DNA of 64,000 nucleotides from Aureimonas fodinaquatilis (GTDB lineage Bacteria; Pseudomonadota; Alphaproteobacteria; Rhizobiales; Rhizobiaceae), in the NCBI RefSeq assembly GCF_008369445.1, contig NZ_VTWH01000002.1, forward strand, positions 372,001 through 436,000, in the 5' to 3' direction. The notes beneath the pieces are model-generated. The model was not told the DNA's origin. It ran no database searches and saw nothing but the letters and a program-made list of their open reading frames with translations. The number at the start of each line of letters is the position of its first letter. Positions within the stretch are counted from its first letter, which is position 1. Both the position numbers and the translations under genes were made by a program. Shown piece by piece: positions 43,373 through 52,045 of this stretch.

Positions 43373-44245
43373 ATGATGAGCAGCGAACAGCAGATTTTTC
43401 GAGGATGGGGCAGCGGGCTTCTGGGAGTGTTGATTTTCAGCGGCTCCCTGCCCGCCACGCGCGTTGCGGTGGCAGACCTTTCGCCAATGTTTCTAACCTC
43501 GGCCAGAGCAACCATTGCAGCGTTGTGCGGCGCTGCCCTGCTTTTTGTGATGCGGCAGAAACTGCCGGAAAAGCGTGATCTGAAATCGCTGGTGATTGTG
43601 GCGCTGGGCGTGGTCGTCGGCTTCCCGTTGCTGACCGCCCTTGCTTTGCAATATATGACCTCGGCTCATTCCATTGTGTTTATTGGTCTGTTGCCGCTTT
43701 CCACCGCCATATTTGCCGTGCTTCGCGGTGGAGAGCGCCCTGCACCGCTGTTCTGGCTGTTTTCATGTCTTGGCAGCCTGACAGTTGTAAGTTTTGCATT
43801 TTCACCGCAAGGCTCATCATCGTTGATCGGCGATCTGTTGATGATCGCTTCAATCATCGCATGCGGGCTGGGCTATGCCGAAGGTGCCGCACTGTCTCGC
43901 CGCTTGGGCGGCTGGCAGGTCATCTGCTGGGCGCTGGTGCTTTCCGCGCCGTTTATGCTGGTGCTGACATGGCTGGCAATGCCGGCGACACTGCACAATA
44001 TCAGCCCCTCCGCCTGGGTGGGCCTTGGTTATGTATCACTGTTCAGCATGCTGATTGGTTTTGTTTTCTGGTATCGCGGTCTGGCGCTTGGCGGAATTGC
44101 CACTGTAGGCCAGTTGCAGCTTGTGCAGCCGTTCTTTGGTCTGGCGCTTGCTGGTTTGTTACTGGGCGAACCCATTGCATGGACCATGATAGCCGCAACC
44201 ATGATTGTGATGCTGTGCGTTGGTCTGGCTCGTAAGTTTGCCTGA
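43373..44245 (+). CDS. EamA/DMT family transporter
   Basis: The 290-residue protein has ten predicted membrane segments in two EamA repeats (residues about 12-140 and 150-288), each with a Pro/Gly-rich helix pattern. Family members export amino acids or other metabolites. It starts ATGATG at 43373. It is divergent from the MocR regulator, so an amino-acid- or PLP-related ligand is a plausible signal for its expression. A bidirectional terminator follows. Confidence 0.9.
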   Translation: MMSSEQQIFRGWGSGLLGVLIFSGSLPATRVAVADLSPMFLTSARATIAALCGAALLFVMRQKLPEKRDLKSLVIVALGVVVGFPLLTALALQYMTSAHSIVFIGLLPLSTAIFAVLRGGERPAPLFWLFSCLGSLTVVSFAFSPQGSSSLIGDLLMIASIIACGLGYAEGAALSRRLGGWQVICWALVLSAPFMLVLTWLAMPATLHNISPSAWVGLGYVSLFSMLIGFVFWYRGLALGGIATVGQLQLVQPFFGLALAGLLLGEPIAWTMIAATMIVMLCVGLARKFA

Positions 44246-44251
44246 AATGAA

Positions 44252-44280
44252 AAGGGCCCCGATTGGCATCGGAGCCCCTT
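44252..44280. terminator. Terminator hairpin between eamA and the polyamine genes
   Basis: GGGCCCCGAT and ATCGGAGCCCC form a GC-rich stem with one bulge around TGGC. On the minus strand the stem is followed by TTTTCATTTC, so it mainly ends the polyamine unit. It may also stop the eamA transcript. Confidence 0.8.
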
Positions 44281-44305
44281 CCAAGGAAATTTTAACAGGC
44301 TGCGC

Positions 44306-45538
44306 CTACAGCGCCTGATCCACATCACCCTCACGCACACGCGTTGGCAGGCCAATGCGGCCCAATAGGTCAAGGAATGGCCGTGGTGGCAGTTCCTCAA
44401 CATTGGCCATAACCTTCACATCCCACTCACCTGTTGCAATCAACATGGCTGCGGCAGCCGCTGGCACACCCGCTGTGTAGGATATGCCCTGACTTCCCAC
44501 CTCTTCATAAGCTTCCTTGTGGTCGGCAACATTGTAGATGAAAACCTCACGCGGCTTTCCATCCTTTTCGCCCTTCACCAGATCGCCGATGCAGGTTTTG
44601 CCTTCATAATCCGGCGCCAGAGAAGATGGGTCCGGCAAAATGGCCTTGACGACCTTCAACGGCACGACTTCCAGCCCTTCAGCGGTTTTAACCGGCTGTT
44701 CCGACAACAGGCCAAGCGTGTTCAAAACGGTGAATACATTGACGTAGTGGTCGCCAAAACCCATCCAGAACCGGATGTCCGGCACGTCCAGATTGCGCGA
44801 AAGCGAGTGAATTTCATCATGGCCGGTCAGATAGGTCGGCCGCACGCCAACAACCGGCAGATCCCACTCGCGGCGAATTTCGAACATCTTGTTCTTGGTC
44901 CATTCGCGGTTCTGCCACGACCAGACGCGCCCGGTGAATTCGCGGAAATTGGTCTCCGGGTCGAAATTGGTAGCAAAATAGCGCCCGTGCGAACCGGCAT
45001 TCACGTCAATAATATCAATTGAATCCACGCGGTCGAAATAGTCATCCACCGCCAGCTTCGCATAAGCATTGACCACGCCGGGGTCAAAGCCCGCACCCAG
45101 AATGGCGGTGATGCCCGCTTCCTTGCAAAGCTCCCGCCGCTGCCATTCGTAATTGCCATACCACGGCGGCGTTTCGCAGATTTTCAGTGGATCTTCATGA
45201 ATAGCCGTGTCGATGTAAGCAGCGCCTGTTTCAATACAGGCCTGCAACACCGACATGTTGATGAACGGTGCACCGACATTGATAACAATGGCGATTTCGC
45301 CAGCGCGGATCAGGCTTTTTGTAGCCTCAACATCTGTGCCATCCAGCGAGTGGGTGGCAATTTCGGCCGGAATTTTCAGCGCACCCTTGCTCTTGATGGA
45401 TTCAACGATGGCGTCACACTTTGCCACAGTGCGCGACGCAATGTGGATATTGCCGAACAGATCGTTGTTCTGTGCACATTTGTGCGCCACAACCTGAGCG
45501 ACACCACCGCCGCCAATGATAAGCACGTTCTTCTTCAT
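44306..45538 (-). CDS. Saccharopine dehydrogenase family protein, probable carboxy(nor)spermidine synthase
   Basis: The 410-residue NADPH-dependent enzyme begins MKKNVLIIGGGGVAQVVAHK, the dinucleotide motif of the saccharopine/carboxynorspermidine family, and has the catalytic region GAGFDPGVVNAYAKLAVDDY near residue 150. It condenses aspartate semialdehyde with putrescine or diaminopropane to carboxyspermidine or carboxynorspermidine. The next-door decarboxylase gene (45585-46685), 46 bp upstream on the same strand, completes the route. The start ATG at 45538 places the motif at the N-terminus; the longer frame upstream overlaps the decarboxylase. Confidence 0.88.
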   Translation of the reverse strand: MKKNVLIIGGGGVAQVVAHKCAQNNDLFGNIHIASRTVAKCDAIVESIKSKGALKIPAEIATHSLDGTDVEATKSLIRAGEIAIVINVGAPFINMSVLQACIETGAAYIDTAIHEDPLKICETPPWYGNYEWQRRELCKEAGITAILGAGFDPGVVNAYAKLAVDDYFDRVDSIDIIDVNAGSHGRYFATNFDPETNFREFTGRVWSWQNREWTKNKMFEIRREWDLPVVGVRPTYLTGHDEIHSLSRNLDVPDIRFWMGFGDHYVNVFTVLNTLGLLSEQPVKTAEGLEVVPLKVVKAILPDPSSLAPDYEGKTCIGDLVKGEKDGKPREVFIYNVADHKEAYEEVGSQGISYTAGVPAAAAAMLIATGEWDVKVMANVEELPPRPFLDLLGRIGLPTRVREGDVDQAL

Positions 45539-45584
45539 GTCTTCGAAAGGTATCCTTGACCCGATTAGGGAAAAACTCCAGAGC

Positions 45585-46685
45585 TTATGAAAGACTCTGC
45601 TCGTAATCCGCGTAAGTGAATTCGCGGACAAGGCGAATAGAGCCATCGCTTTCGCGAATGGCGATGGATGGCATGCGAACGCCATTGAACCAGTTCTTTT
45701 TCACCATTGTGTAGCCCGCCGCATCCTGAATGGAAAGGCGGTCGCCCGGTGACAGGCGTTCAGGAAACTGAAACTCACCGAAAATGTCTCCCGCCAGACA
45801 GGATTTGCCGCAAATCATAAAGCTGTGTGGCCCTGAATTCGGTTCGATTTTCGCTTTTTCACGGTAAATCAGCAGATCCAGCATATGCGCTTCGATGGAG
45901 CTATCAACAATTGCCAGATCCTTGCCGTTGTATAGTGTGTCCAGCACGGTGACTTCCAGTGTGGTGCTCCGGGTAATCGATGCCTCGCCCGGCTCCAGAT
46001 AAACCTGCACACCATATTTATCTGCAAAGGCCTTCAGCCGCTGGCAGAACTGATCCAGCGGATATTCTTCGCCGGTGAAATGAATTCCGCCGCCAAGGCT
46101 GACCCACTCCACACGCTGCAGAAAGCTGCCAAACAGCTCTTCGATCCGGTCCAGCATATCGCTGAACAGCCCGAAATCGGAGTTTTCGCAATTGTTGTGG
46201 ATCATAAAGCCATTGATCTGACCCACAACCGCTTCAATTTCGTCCCCGCTCCATTCGCCAAGCCGGCTAAACGGACGAGCCGGATCTGCCAGGTCAAAAC
46301 TGGAAGAGCTGACTTGCGGGTTCAGCCGCAGCCCGCGGTTCAAGCCTTCTGTCCTTTGCTCGAACCGGCGGAACTGGCCAATGGAGTTGAAAATGATCTT
46401 GTCGCTGCTGGCGATAACCTCATCAATCTCGTGATCAGCCCATGCGACGCTGTAGGCGTGGGTCTCGCCGCCAAACCGGCTGCGACCCAGCTTCACCTCG
46501 TTAAGCGAGGAGGATGTCGTGCCATCCATATAGTGCCGCATCACATCGAAAACCGACCAAGTGGCAAAGCATTTCAACGCCAGCAGAGCTTTTGCACCCG
46601 AATGCTGACGCACATAGGCCACCTTCTCCATATTGCGGAGAAGTTTTTCCTTGTCGATCAGATAGTATGGCGTTTGCAGCGTCAT
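45585..46685 (-). CDS. nspC: Carboxynorspermidine/carboxyspermidine decarboxylase
   Basis: The 366-residue PLP enzyme of the alanine-racemase/ornithine-decarboxylase fold has the PLP lysine at K38 (ALLALKCFATWSV), GTTSSSLNEVKLGRSRFGGE near residue 63 and GGGIHFTGEEYPLDQFCQRL near 205. It removes CO2 to yield spermidine or norspermidine, replacing S-adenosylmethionine-dependent spermidine synthase. The ATG at 46685 fits family length; a frame 123 bases longer is open. It pairs with the dehydrogenase gene at 44306-45538. Confidence 0.9.
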   Translation of the reverse strand: MTLQTPYYLIDKEKLLRNMEKVAYVRQHSGAKALLALKCFATWSVFDVMRHYMDGTTSSSLNEVKLGRSRFGGETHAYSVAWADHEIDEVIASSDKIIFNSIGQFRRFEQRTEGLNRGLRLNPQVSSSSFDLADPARPFSRLGEWSGDEIEAVVGQINGFMIHNNCENSDFGLFSDMLDRIEELFGSFLQRVEWVSLGGGIHFTGEEYPLDQFCQRLKAFADKYGVQVYLEPGEASITRSTTLEVTVLDTLYNGKDLAIVDSSIEAHMLDLLIYREKAKIEPNSGPHSFMICGKSCLAGDIFGEFQFPERLSPGDRLSIQDAAGYTMVKKNWFNGVRMPSIAIRESDGSIRLVREFTYADYEQSLS

Positions 46686-47116
46686 GGGGGCACTCACTAA
46701 AACAGCACCGCCCACAGGGAATGGCGCTGGCAAATATTGGAAAGCTGAAGGGCTGATAAAAGACAAAGCATGTTTTCCGCAAGCAGCTTTGTTAACTTTA
46801 ACGGTCAAATGTGAGGGAAATATAACGTTGGCGCTAATTGTGCCAGGCGAACCAAAATCACCTTCCTTGACAATTGCTCGATAAGGTTCAAGCTTAAGGC
46901 ATGAAAACAGTACGACCTGCCCGCTCTATTCGAATCGTAACCGTCACGGGCTATTAGCCCCGGCTCGGGCATTACCCCCGAGTCCGGGGATGTTGTTGTC
47001 TTTTCAAAAACTCCAAAAATTCATTTCTCTGGCAGATATGTCCTGAAATCTCAACGCGTGGCACGCGTGGGAATGGGACAACGCCCTGCCTTTGCAAAAA
47101 ATTGAAAATTGAGACT
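46686..47116. other. Divergent intergenic region with a strong hairpin
   Basis: No gene is seen in this 430-bp region between nspC and the rnk-like gene. CCCCGGCTCGGG (46958-46969) and its partner at 46977-46989 pair with one bulge around a short loop, followed on the plus strand by T-rich sequence ending CTTTTC. A TTGACA hexamer lies at 46867-46872, but no good -10 follows it. A small RNA or a 5' leader element is possible. Confidence 0.4.
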
Positions 47117-47509
47117 ATGGCCAAGCGCAAACCCAACATCATCATCAGCACTTCCGACTACAACCGACTGACGCTTCTGGCAGAAAGCGTTTCTTCGAAA
47201 ATGCCGAAAGTGGCAGAAACCCTGCTGGCGGAGCTGGACCGGGCACGCGTGGTTGAAGGCGGCGCAACCGTGCGCCAGTCCATTCGCATGGGCTCGACAG
47301 TTACCTATGAAACGGAAGAGGGCCACAACCGCAGTGTAACTCTGGTTTACCCGGTAGAGGCCGATATCAACCAAGGCCGAATTTCGGTTCTGACACCCAT
47401 CGGCATTGCTCTGCTTGGCCTGCGTGCCAGACAGTCGATCAACTGGACGGCCAATGACGGCGTTACCCACCAGCTGACAGTTCTCAGTGTTGAGCCGCCA
47501 AAGGAATAA
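47117..47509 (+). CDS. Rnk-like GreA/GreB-family protein (nucleoside diphosphate kinase regulator)
   Basis: The 130-residue protein has an N-terminal part with ISTSDYNRLTLLAESVSS, then a C-terminal FKBP-like GreA/GreB domain (GSTVTYETEEGHNRSVTLVY, then ISVLTPIGIALLG near residue 95). Rnk proteins bind RNA polymerase or act in nucleotide homeostasis, and lack the long anti-pause coiled coil of GreA. The ATG at 47117 is preferred over a TTG 15 bases upstream. The gene is alone, with no operon partner close by. Confidence 0.88.
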   Translation: MAKRKPNIIISTSDYNRLTLLAESVSSKMPKVAETLLAELDRARVVEGGATVRQSIRMGSTVTYETEEGHNRSVTLVYPVEADINQGRISVLTPIGIALLGLRARQSINWTANDGVTHQLTVLSVEPPKE

Positions 47510-47773
47510 GAGATAAACTTTCCCTTACATGCAATTAAAGGTTGCATTTTTTTATATAAAGAAAAAACTGTTCATCGGCACTAAGCCAACATGAACCGTT
47601 CTGCAGCATGTGTAGGGCACTTTCATAAACTGAAGCGGCTTTGCATTTAAAGTTGCAGCGAAACAAAGCGTTGGTGAAATTTCGCCAAATTGAACGGCGT
47701 CATTTCCAACGCGTCATGAGGCTTCAGGCCAAAGTTACAAATTACCCGCACGGGTAAGCTTTGGGGGCTGTTG

Positions 47774-48502
47774 ATGAGTGACTTTAAAAAATACGCAGCA
47801 GAGTGCATAGGAACTTTCTGGTTAACCTTCGGCGGTTGCGGGGCGGCAGTCATATCCGCCGGGGTGCCAGAGCTTGGAATAGGCTTTCTCGGGGTAGCAC
47901 TGGCCTTTGGCTTGACCGTGGTGACCATGGCTTATGCCATTGGCCATGTGTCCGGCTGCCACCTGAACCCGGCCGTTACCATTGGGCTTGCCGCGGGCGG
48001 GCGTTTTCCGCCGGGACAAATTGCGCCTTACATAATATCGCAAGTTGTGGGCGCCGTGATTGCAGCGGCGCTGCTTTATGCAATAGCGTCTGGCTCCGCC
48101 AGTTTTAACCCCGCCGGGGGCTTTGCTGCCAACGGCTATGGCGAACACTCACCGGGCGGCTATTCTCTCGGCTCTGCTTTCGCCATTGAACTGGTTCTCA
48201 CTGCGGCATTTCTGTTCGTTATCATGGGTTCTACGCATGGCCGTGCGCCGGCAGGATTTGCACCCCTGGCCATTGGCCTGGCATTGACGCTCATTCACCT
48301 GATTTCCATCCCGATCACCAACACTTCGGTTAATCCGGCCCGCTCCACTGGCCCGGCGCTATTTGCTGGCAGTTGGGCTATTGGCCAGCTCTGGTTGTTC
48401 TGGCTGGCGCCGATCATCGGGGGCGCGCTTGGTGGCATACTCTATCGCTGGCTCAGCCCGGTTCCGTCGGAGGACATCACCGGCAACATAAAACCAGCCT
48501 GA
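47774..48502 (+). CDS. aqpZ: Aquaporin Z
   Basis: The 242-residue water channel has six membrane segments and both NPA motifs, N65-P66-A67 (HLNPAVT) and N187-P188-A189 ([10 protein letters not shown]). The SVNPARS second motif with [11 protein letters not shown] and the His/Cys/Arg-type filter residues favour the water-specific AqpZ type over glycerol facilitators. The start is ATG at 47774; the preceding TTG at 47771 is less likely. Two membrane/redox genes follow on the same strand. Confidence 0.95.
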   Translation: MSDFKKYAAECIGTFWLTFGGCGAAVISAGVPELGIGFLGVALAFGLTVVTMAYAIGHVSGCHLNPAVTIGLAAGGRFPPGQIAPYIISQVVGAVIAAALLYAIASGSASFNPAGGFAANGYGEHSPGGYSLGSAFAIELVLTAAFLFVIMGSTHGRAPAGFAPLAIGLALTLIHLISIPITNTSVNPARSTGPALFAGSWAIGQLWLFWLAPIIGGALGGILYRWLSPVPSEDITGNIKPA

Positions 48503-48566
48503 GATCACGGTTCAAATCCACTGCTGGCCCGCAACAGGCTTCGGGCCAGCTTTACTGGAGGGGTAC

Positions 48567-49028
48567 ATGTTTCTTGTTCCGGCGTTTTTAATCGGGTTCA
48601 TCGCTGGCCTGCGTGCCATGCTGGCACCCGCCGCGCTTTCGTGGGCGGTCTATCTCGGTTGGGTACCAGTGGCTGAAAACTGGCTTGGCTTTTTCGGCTC
48701 TGTCTGGTCCGTCAGCATATTCTCCATTCTGGCAGCAGCCGAGCTTGTTACCGACAAACTGCCCACGACACCCAGTCGCAAGGTGCTGCCGCAATTTCTG
48801 ACCAGAATTGCCATGGGTGCCCTGGTTGGTTCCGGAGTCGGCGCGATTTTTGACCTGACAGTGTATGGTGCTGTCGCCGGAGCGTTGGGCGCAATTGCAG
48901 GCACATATTGTGGGGCCGCCGGGCGATCATGGCTGGCAACGAGTCTTGGACGCAGTTTGCCAGCCGCCTTGATAGAAGACATGATTGCCATTGGTGGCGC
49001 ATTTTTAATTGTCAGGGCGCTGATATGA
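48567..49028 (+). CDS. DUF4126 domain membrane protein
   Basis: The 153-residue protein has about four hydrophobic segments and the DUF4126 opening FLIGFIAGLRAMLAPAALSW. Other typical parts are LVTDKLPTTPSRKVLPQFLT near residue 60 and GAIAGTYCGAAGRSWLA near 110. The function of the family is not known. Its TGA overlaps the ATG of the disulfide-oxidoreductase gene (ATGA), so the two are translationally coupled. It lies 64 bp after aqpZ. Confidence 0.85.
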   Translation: MFLVPAFLIGFIAGLRAMLAPAALSWAVYLGWVPVAENWLGFFGSVWSVSIFSILAAAELVTDKLPTTPSRKVLPQFLTRIAMGALVGSGVGAIFDLTVYGAVAGALGAIAGTYCGAAGRSWLATSLGRSLPAALIEDMIAIGGAFLIVRALI

Positions 49029-50401
49029 CAGACGATTTCGACGCCATCATCATTGGCGCTGGCCAAGCCGGTCCACCATTGGCGGGACGCCTGACTTCAG
49101 CCGGCATGCGTGTGGCGTTGATAGAGCGGCACTTGATTGGTGGCACCTGCGTTAATACCGGCTGCACCCCAACCAAAGCGCTGGTAGCCAGCGCCCGTGT
49201 TGCACACATGGCGCGCCGCGCAGCGGAGTTTGGCGTGGAAATTGGCGGAGATATCTCTGTCAGCATGAGGGCGGTTTCAGCCAGAGCGAATGAAATTGCC
49301 GCAGGTTCCCGGCAACGCAATGAGGACTGGCTGTCCGGCATGGCACGGTTGACCCTCATTCGCGGTCACGCGCGTTTCACCTCAGCACAAACCGTCAGCG
49401 TAAACGGCATGTCCCTTTCCGCCCGCCGAATTTTTATCAATACGGGCGGCCGCGCAACCATACCCAACATGCCCGGCGTTTCAGATGTTTCGTTGCTGAC
49501 CAATTCAGGAATGATGCAGGTGGATGTATTGCCCAGGCATCTGGTGATAGTTGGCGGCAGCTATATCGGGCTGGAATTTGCCCAGATGTATCGGCGCTTC
49601 GGTGCGGATGTCACACTGGTGGAAAAAGGCCCACGTCTGGTTTCGAGGGAGGACGAGGATATTTCCGCCGCACTGCACGACATTCTGGAAGCCGAAGGGA
49701 TTGCCATTCGCACCCATGCAGAGTGCATTTCGTTTCAACCGGCAGGCGATGACATTCACGTGGCCCTGTCTTGCACGTCGGGTGCTCCGGAATTGACGGC
49801 AAGTCATGTTCTGCTGGCAGTTGGCCGCACCCCGAACACACACGACCTTGGCCTGGACAAGGCCGGCATCACCGTCGACAAACGCAGTTTCATTACAGTG
49901 GGAGAAGACCTGCAGACCAGCGTGGACGGAGTATATGCGCTGGGTGACTGCAATGGGCGTGGCGCGTTCACCCACACCGCCTATAACGACTTTGAAATTG
50001 TGGCTGCCAATCTCCTGGATGGCGAATGCCGCAAGGTCAGCGATCGAGTGCCGGGCTATGCGCTTTACACCGACCCGCCTCTGGGCCGCGCAGGCATGAC
50101 AGAACGTGAGGCACGCGCCGCCGGAAAACGGTTGCTGATCGGCACCCGGCCCATGGCACGCATTGGCCGGGCGATTGAAAAAAGCGAAACACAGGGCTTT
50201 ATGAAAATTATCGCTGATGCCGACACACAGCGGATTCTGGGCGCAGCCATACTGGGTGTGGAAGGTGATGAGGCCATTCATGGCATATTGAACGCCATGA
50301 ATGCAGATGTGCCTTACACCACTCTGCAACACTCGGTACCAGTGCACCCAACGGTCTCAGAACTGATACCAACTGTATTGGAAAGCCTTGCGCCGGCATA
50401 A
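49025..50401 (+). CDS. Mercuric-reductase-like pyridine nucleotide-disulfide oxidoreductase
   Basis: The 458-residue flavoprotein has the FAD motif GAGQAG at residues 11-16 and a redox-active disulfide C42-VNTG-C47, then an NAD(P) site (VIVGGSYIGLEFAQMY near 177) and VYALGDCNGRGAFTH near 305. The C-terminal QHSVPVHPTVSELIPT has the catalytic His-Glu region. No second cysteine pair or HMA domain and no mer genes are present, so mercury reduction is unproven. It is coupled to the DUF4126 gene, an arrangement seen in several alphaproteobacteria. Confidence 0.9.
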   Translation: MTDDFDAIIIGAGQAGPPLAGRLTSAGMRVALIERHLIGGTCVNTGCTPTKALVASARVAHMARRAAEFGVEIGGDISVSMRAVSARANEIAAGSRQRNEDWLSGMARLTLIRGHARFTSAQTVSVNGMSLSARRIFINTGGRATIPNMPGVSDVSLLTNSGMMQVDVLPRHLVIVGGSYIGLEFAQMYRRFGADVTLVEKGPRLVSREDEDISAALHDILEAEGIAIRTHAECISFQPAGDDIHVALSCTSGAPELTASHVLLAVGRTPNTHDLGLDKAGITVDKRSFITVGEDLQTSVDGVYALGDCNGRGAFTHTAYNDFEIVAANLLDGECRKVSDRVPGYALYTDPPLGRAGMTEREARAAGKRLLIGTRPMARIGRAIEKSETQGFMKIIADADTQRILGAAILGVEGDEAIHGILNAMNADVPYTTLQHSVPVHPTVSELIPTVLESLAPA

Positions 50402-50414
50402 GCGGTTCGTGTGA

Positions 50415-51026
50415 TCAGTAGCCAACGGTGAAGCGTTGACGCAGATGTTCCGGATTTTCAAGCTCGTCGACCAGAGCAACGGCGAAGTCTTCAAATGATA
50501 TGCTGCTGCCCGATTCATTGCTGATAAGTGTGTCTTTCCCAAGCCGGAACTTGCCTGTGCGTTCACCCGGAACAAACAGCGCGGAAGGCGACAGAAACGT
50601 CCAGTTGATGTCAGGCAGCGCTTTCAGCCTATCCAGGAATTTTGCGCCGCCCAGAGCCTCGTTTTTATAGGCGTCTGGAAAGTCGGGCTGGTCAACCAGC
50701 CTTTTGCCCGGCGCCACCTCCAGGCTGCCAGCCCCACCAACCACCAGATAGCGGGGCACACCCGCATCTCGCACAGCAGAAATCAACAATTCAGGATCGC
50801 TTGCGGTGAAATGCACCGAGCTGATAACCGCATCATGCCCCTTTAGAAGAGTGACCAGGCCATCCTTGTCGTAAACATCACCCCTGACCGCAGTTACACG
50901 CGGCAAGCTGACAATCTTTTCCGGATTGCGCGCAATGGCCGTAACATCATGGCCGCGGTCTGACAGTTCCCGCAGAATGCGTGAACCCGCCTGGCCAGAC
51001 GCACCGATTAAAGCAACTTTTGCCAT
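50415..51026 (-). CDS. NAD(P)H-binding atypical SDR protein (YwnB-like)
   Basis: The 203-residue protein has the nucleotide motif IGASGQAGSRILREL near residue 6 with DVTAIARNPEKI after it, and SPSALFVPGERTGKFRLG near 150, the pattern of NAD(P)H-binding proteins such as YwnB. The substrate is unknown. The ATG at 51026 has AAAGG upstream. It is divergent from an HxlR regulator, the common arrangement, and is probably induced by electrophiles or quinones. Confidence 0.87.
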   Translation of the reverse strand: MAKVALIGASGQAGSRILRELSDRGHDVTAIARNPEKIVSLPRVTAVRGDVYDKDGLVTLLKGHDAVISSVHFTASDPELLISAVRDAGVPRYLVVGGAGSLEVAPGKRLVDQPDFPDAYKNEALGGAKFLDRLKALPDINWTFLSPSALFVPGERTGKFRLGKDTLISNESGSSISFEDFAVALVDELENPEHLRQRFTVGY

Positions 51027-51147
51027 CTTGATACCTTTCAAAACAACCGTGACTATACGGTCTGTTTTTGTGACCCGGTGCCATTTTGCAACCGGCTATC
51101 AACTGACGTAAGGTGAACACGGAATTGCCGCAAGACGTCATTTTGCC

Positions 51148-51160
51148 GTGACCTGGTCAC
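51148..51160. promoter_or_regulatory. Palindrome GTGACCTGGTCAC, candidate HxlR operator
   Basis: Perfect 6-bp arms around a single T lie in the divergent region between the NAD(P)H-binding gene and the HxlR gene, 46 bp before the HxlR start. A role as operator is inferred from position and symmetry. Confidence 0.5.
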
Positions 51161-51206
51161 ACCGGAATGACCATCCGCCCATGCTCCAATGCTGAAAGGT
51201 GATTTA

Positions 51207-51575
51207 ATGTCACTGCCAAACAAATCCACGCCTGATCTGCAGTCCTGCCCTATTCGTGATGTGCTGGACAGAATTGGCGACCAGTGGAGCTTTCTGATCC
51301 TGCTCGAGTTGCAGGACGGTGTCCGCCGTTTCAGCGAATTGAACCGCGCCATTGATGATGTTTCAAAGCAGATGCTGTCCCGCACTCTGAAGCGGCTTGA
51401 ACAGGATGGATTTGTGCACCGGCAGCTTTATCCGGAAATTCCGCCGCGGGTGGAGTATCGGCTTACGGAGCTGGGGCGGTCATTTCTCGTACCGCTCAAC
51501 GCACTGGTCGCATGGGCGGACGCTCACCATTCAACCATTAGAAATTGCCGGAAAACCTATGATGCCGCGCCTTGA
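51207..51575 (+). CDS. HxlR family transcriptional regulator
   Basis: The 122-residue winged-helix regulator has the HxlR core CPIRDVLDRIGDQWSFLILL near residue 16, then RRFSELNRAIDDVSKQMLSR and a basic wing (IPPRVEYRLTELG). Cys16 near the start could be a redox or electrophile sensor, as in YodB and HypR. The ATG at 51207 has AAAGGTG upstream. It faces the NAD(P)H-binding gene across a palindrome and overlaps the coq10 3' end by 19 bp. Confidence 0.9.
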   Translation: MSLPNKSTPDLQSCPIRDVLDRIGDQWSFLILLELQDGVRRFSELNRAIDDVSKQMLSRTLKRLEQDGFVHRQLYPEIPPRVEYRLTELGRSFLVPLNALVAWADAHHSTIRNCRKTYDAAP

Positions 51576-52027
51576 GCGGAGGCCTTTCCATATATAAAAT
51601 TGGCCCTGTCTTCAAAGACTTGCGAGAATTTTCTAAATGCGAAGTCGAACATGGATCCCATTAGCAGACCCAGGGTGCGGCTTTTGAATTCATACTCAAT
51701 GAAAAAGTGCACCTTGCACCCTTCCGGCACGGCCTCAAACCGCCACTGATTTTGCAGAAAGCGAAACGGGCCATCGACATATTGAACGTCAATCTGGTTT
51801 TCCAGCGGTTTCAGATAAACCTGAGTGGTGAATGTTTCCCGCACCATTTTGAAAGCCACGGTCATATCGGCAACCAGCAGTTCCTTGTCGTCACGCTCTT
51901 TACGGGAGCGCACAACAAGGCGCTGACAAAGCGGCACAAATTCCGGATATTTTTCAATGTCTGCTACCAGGTTGAACATGTTTTCCGGTGTATGGGCAAC
52001 CGTGCGCGTGCTCTCAAACTTAGGCAT
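51557..52027 (-). CDS. coq10: Coenzyme Q-binding protein COQ10 / RatA-like START-domain protein
   Basis: The 156-residue protein has the START/polyketide-cyclase pattern NMFNLVADIEKYPEFVPLC near residue 16, VADMTVAFKMVRETFTTQV and MGSMFDFAFRKFSQVFEDRA near the end. It binds ubiquinone and aids its use in respiration; enterobacterial RatA was described as a toxin but that role is not implied here. It follows lipA by 18 bp on the same strand, a standard alphaproteobacterial order. Confidence 0.9.
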   Translation of the reverse strand: MPKFESTRTVAHTPENMFNLVADIEKYPEFVPLCQRLVVRSRKERDDKELLVADMTVAFKMVRETFTTQVYLKPLENQIDVQYVDGPFRFLQNQWRFEAVPEGCKVHFFIEYEFKSRTLGLLMGSMFDFAFRKFSQVFEDRANFIYGKASAQGAAS

Positions 52028-52045
52028 GGAAACGCGTTTTCCTCA

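Noticed and set aside
49025-50401. Mercury resistance locus
   Set aside because: The oxidoreductase lacks the C-terminal vicinal cysteines and HMA domain, and no merR, merT or merP genes are present.
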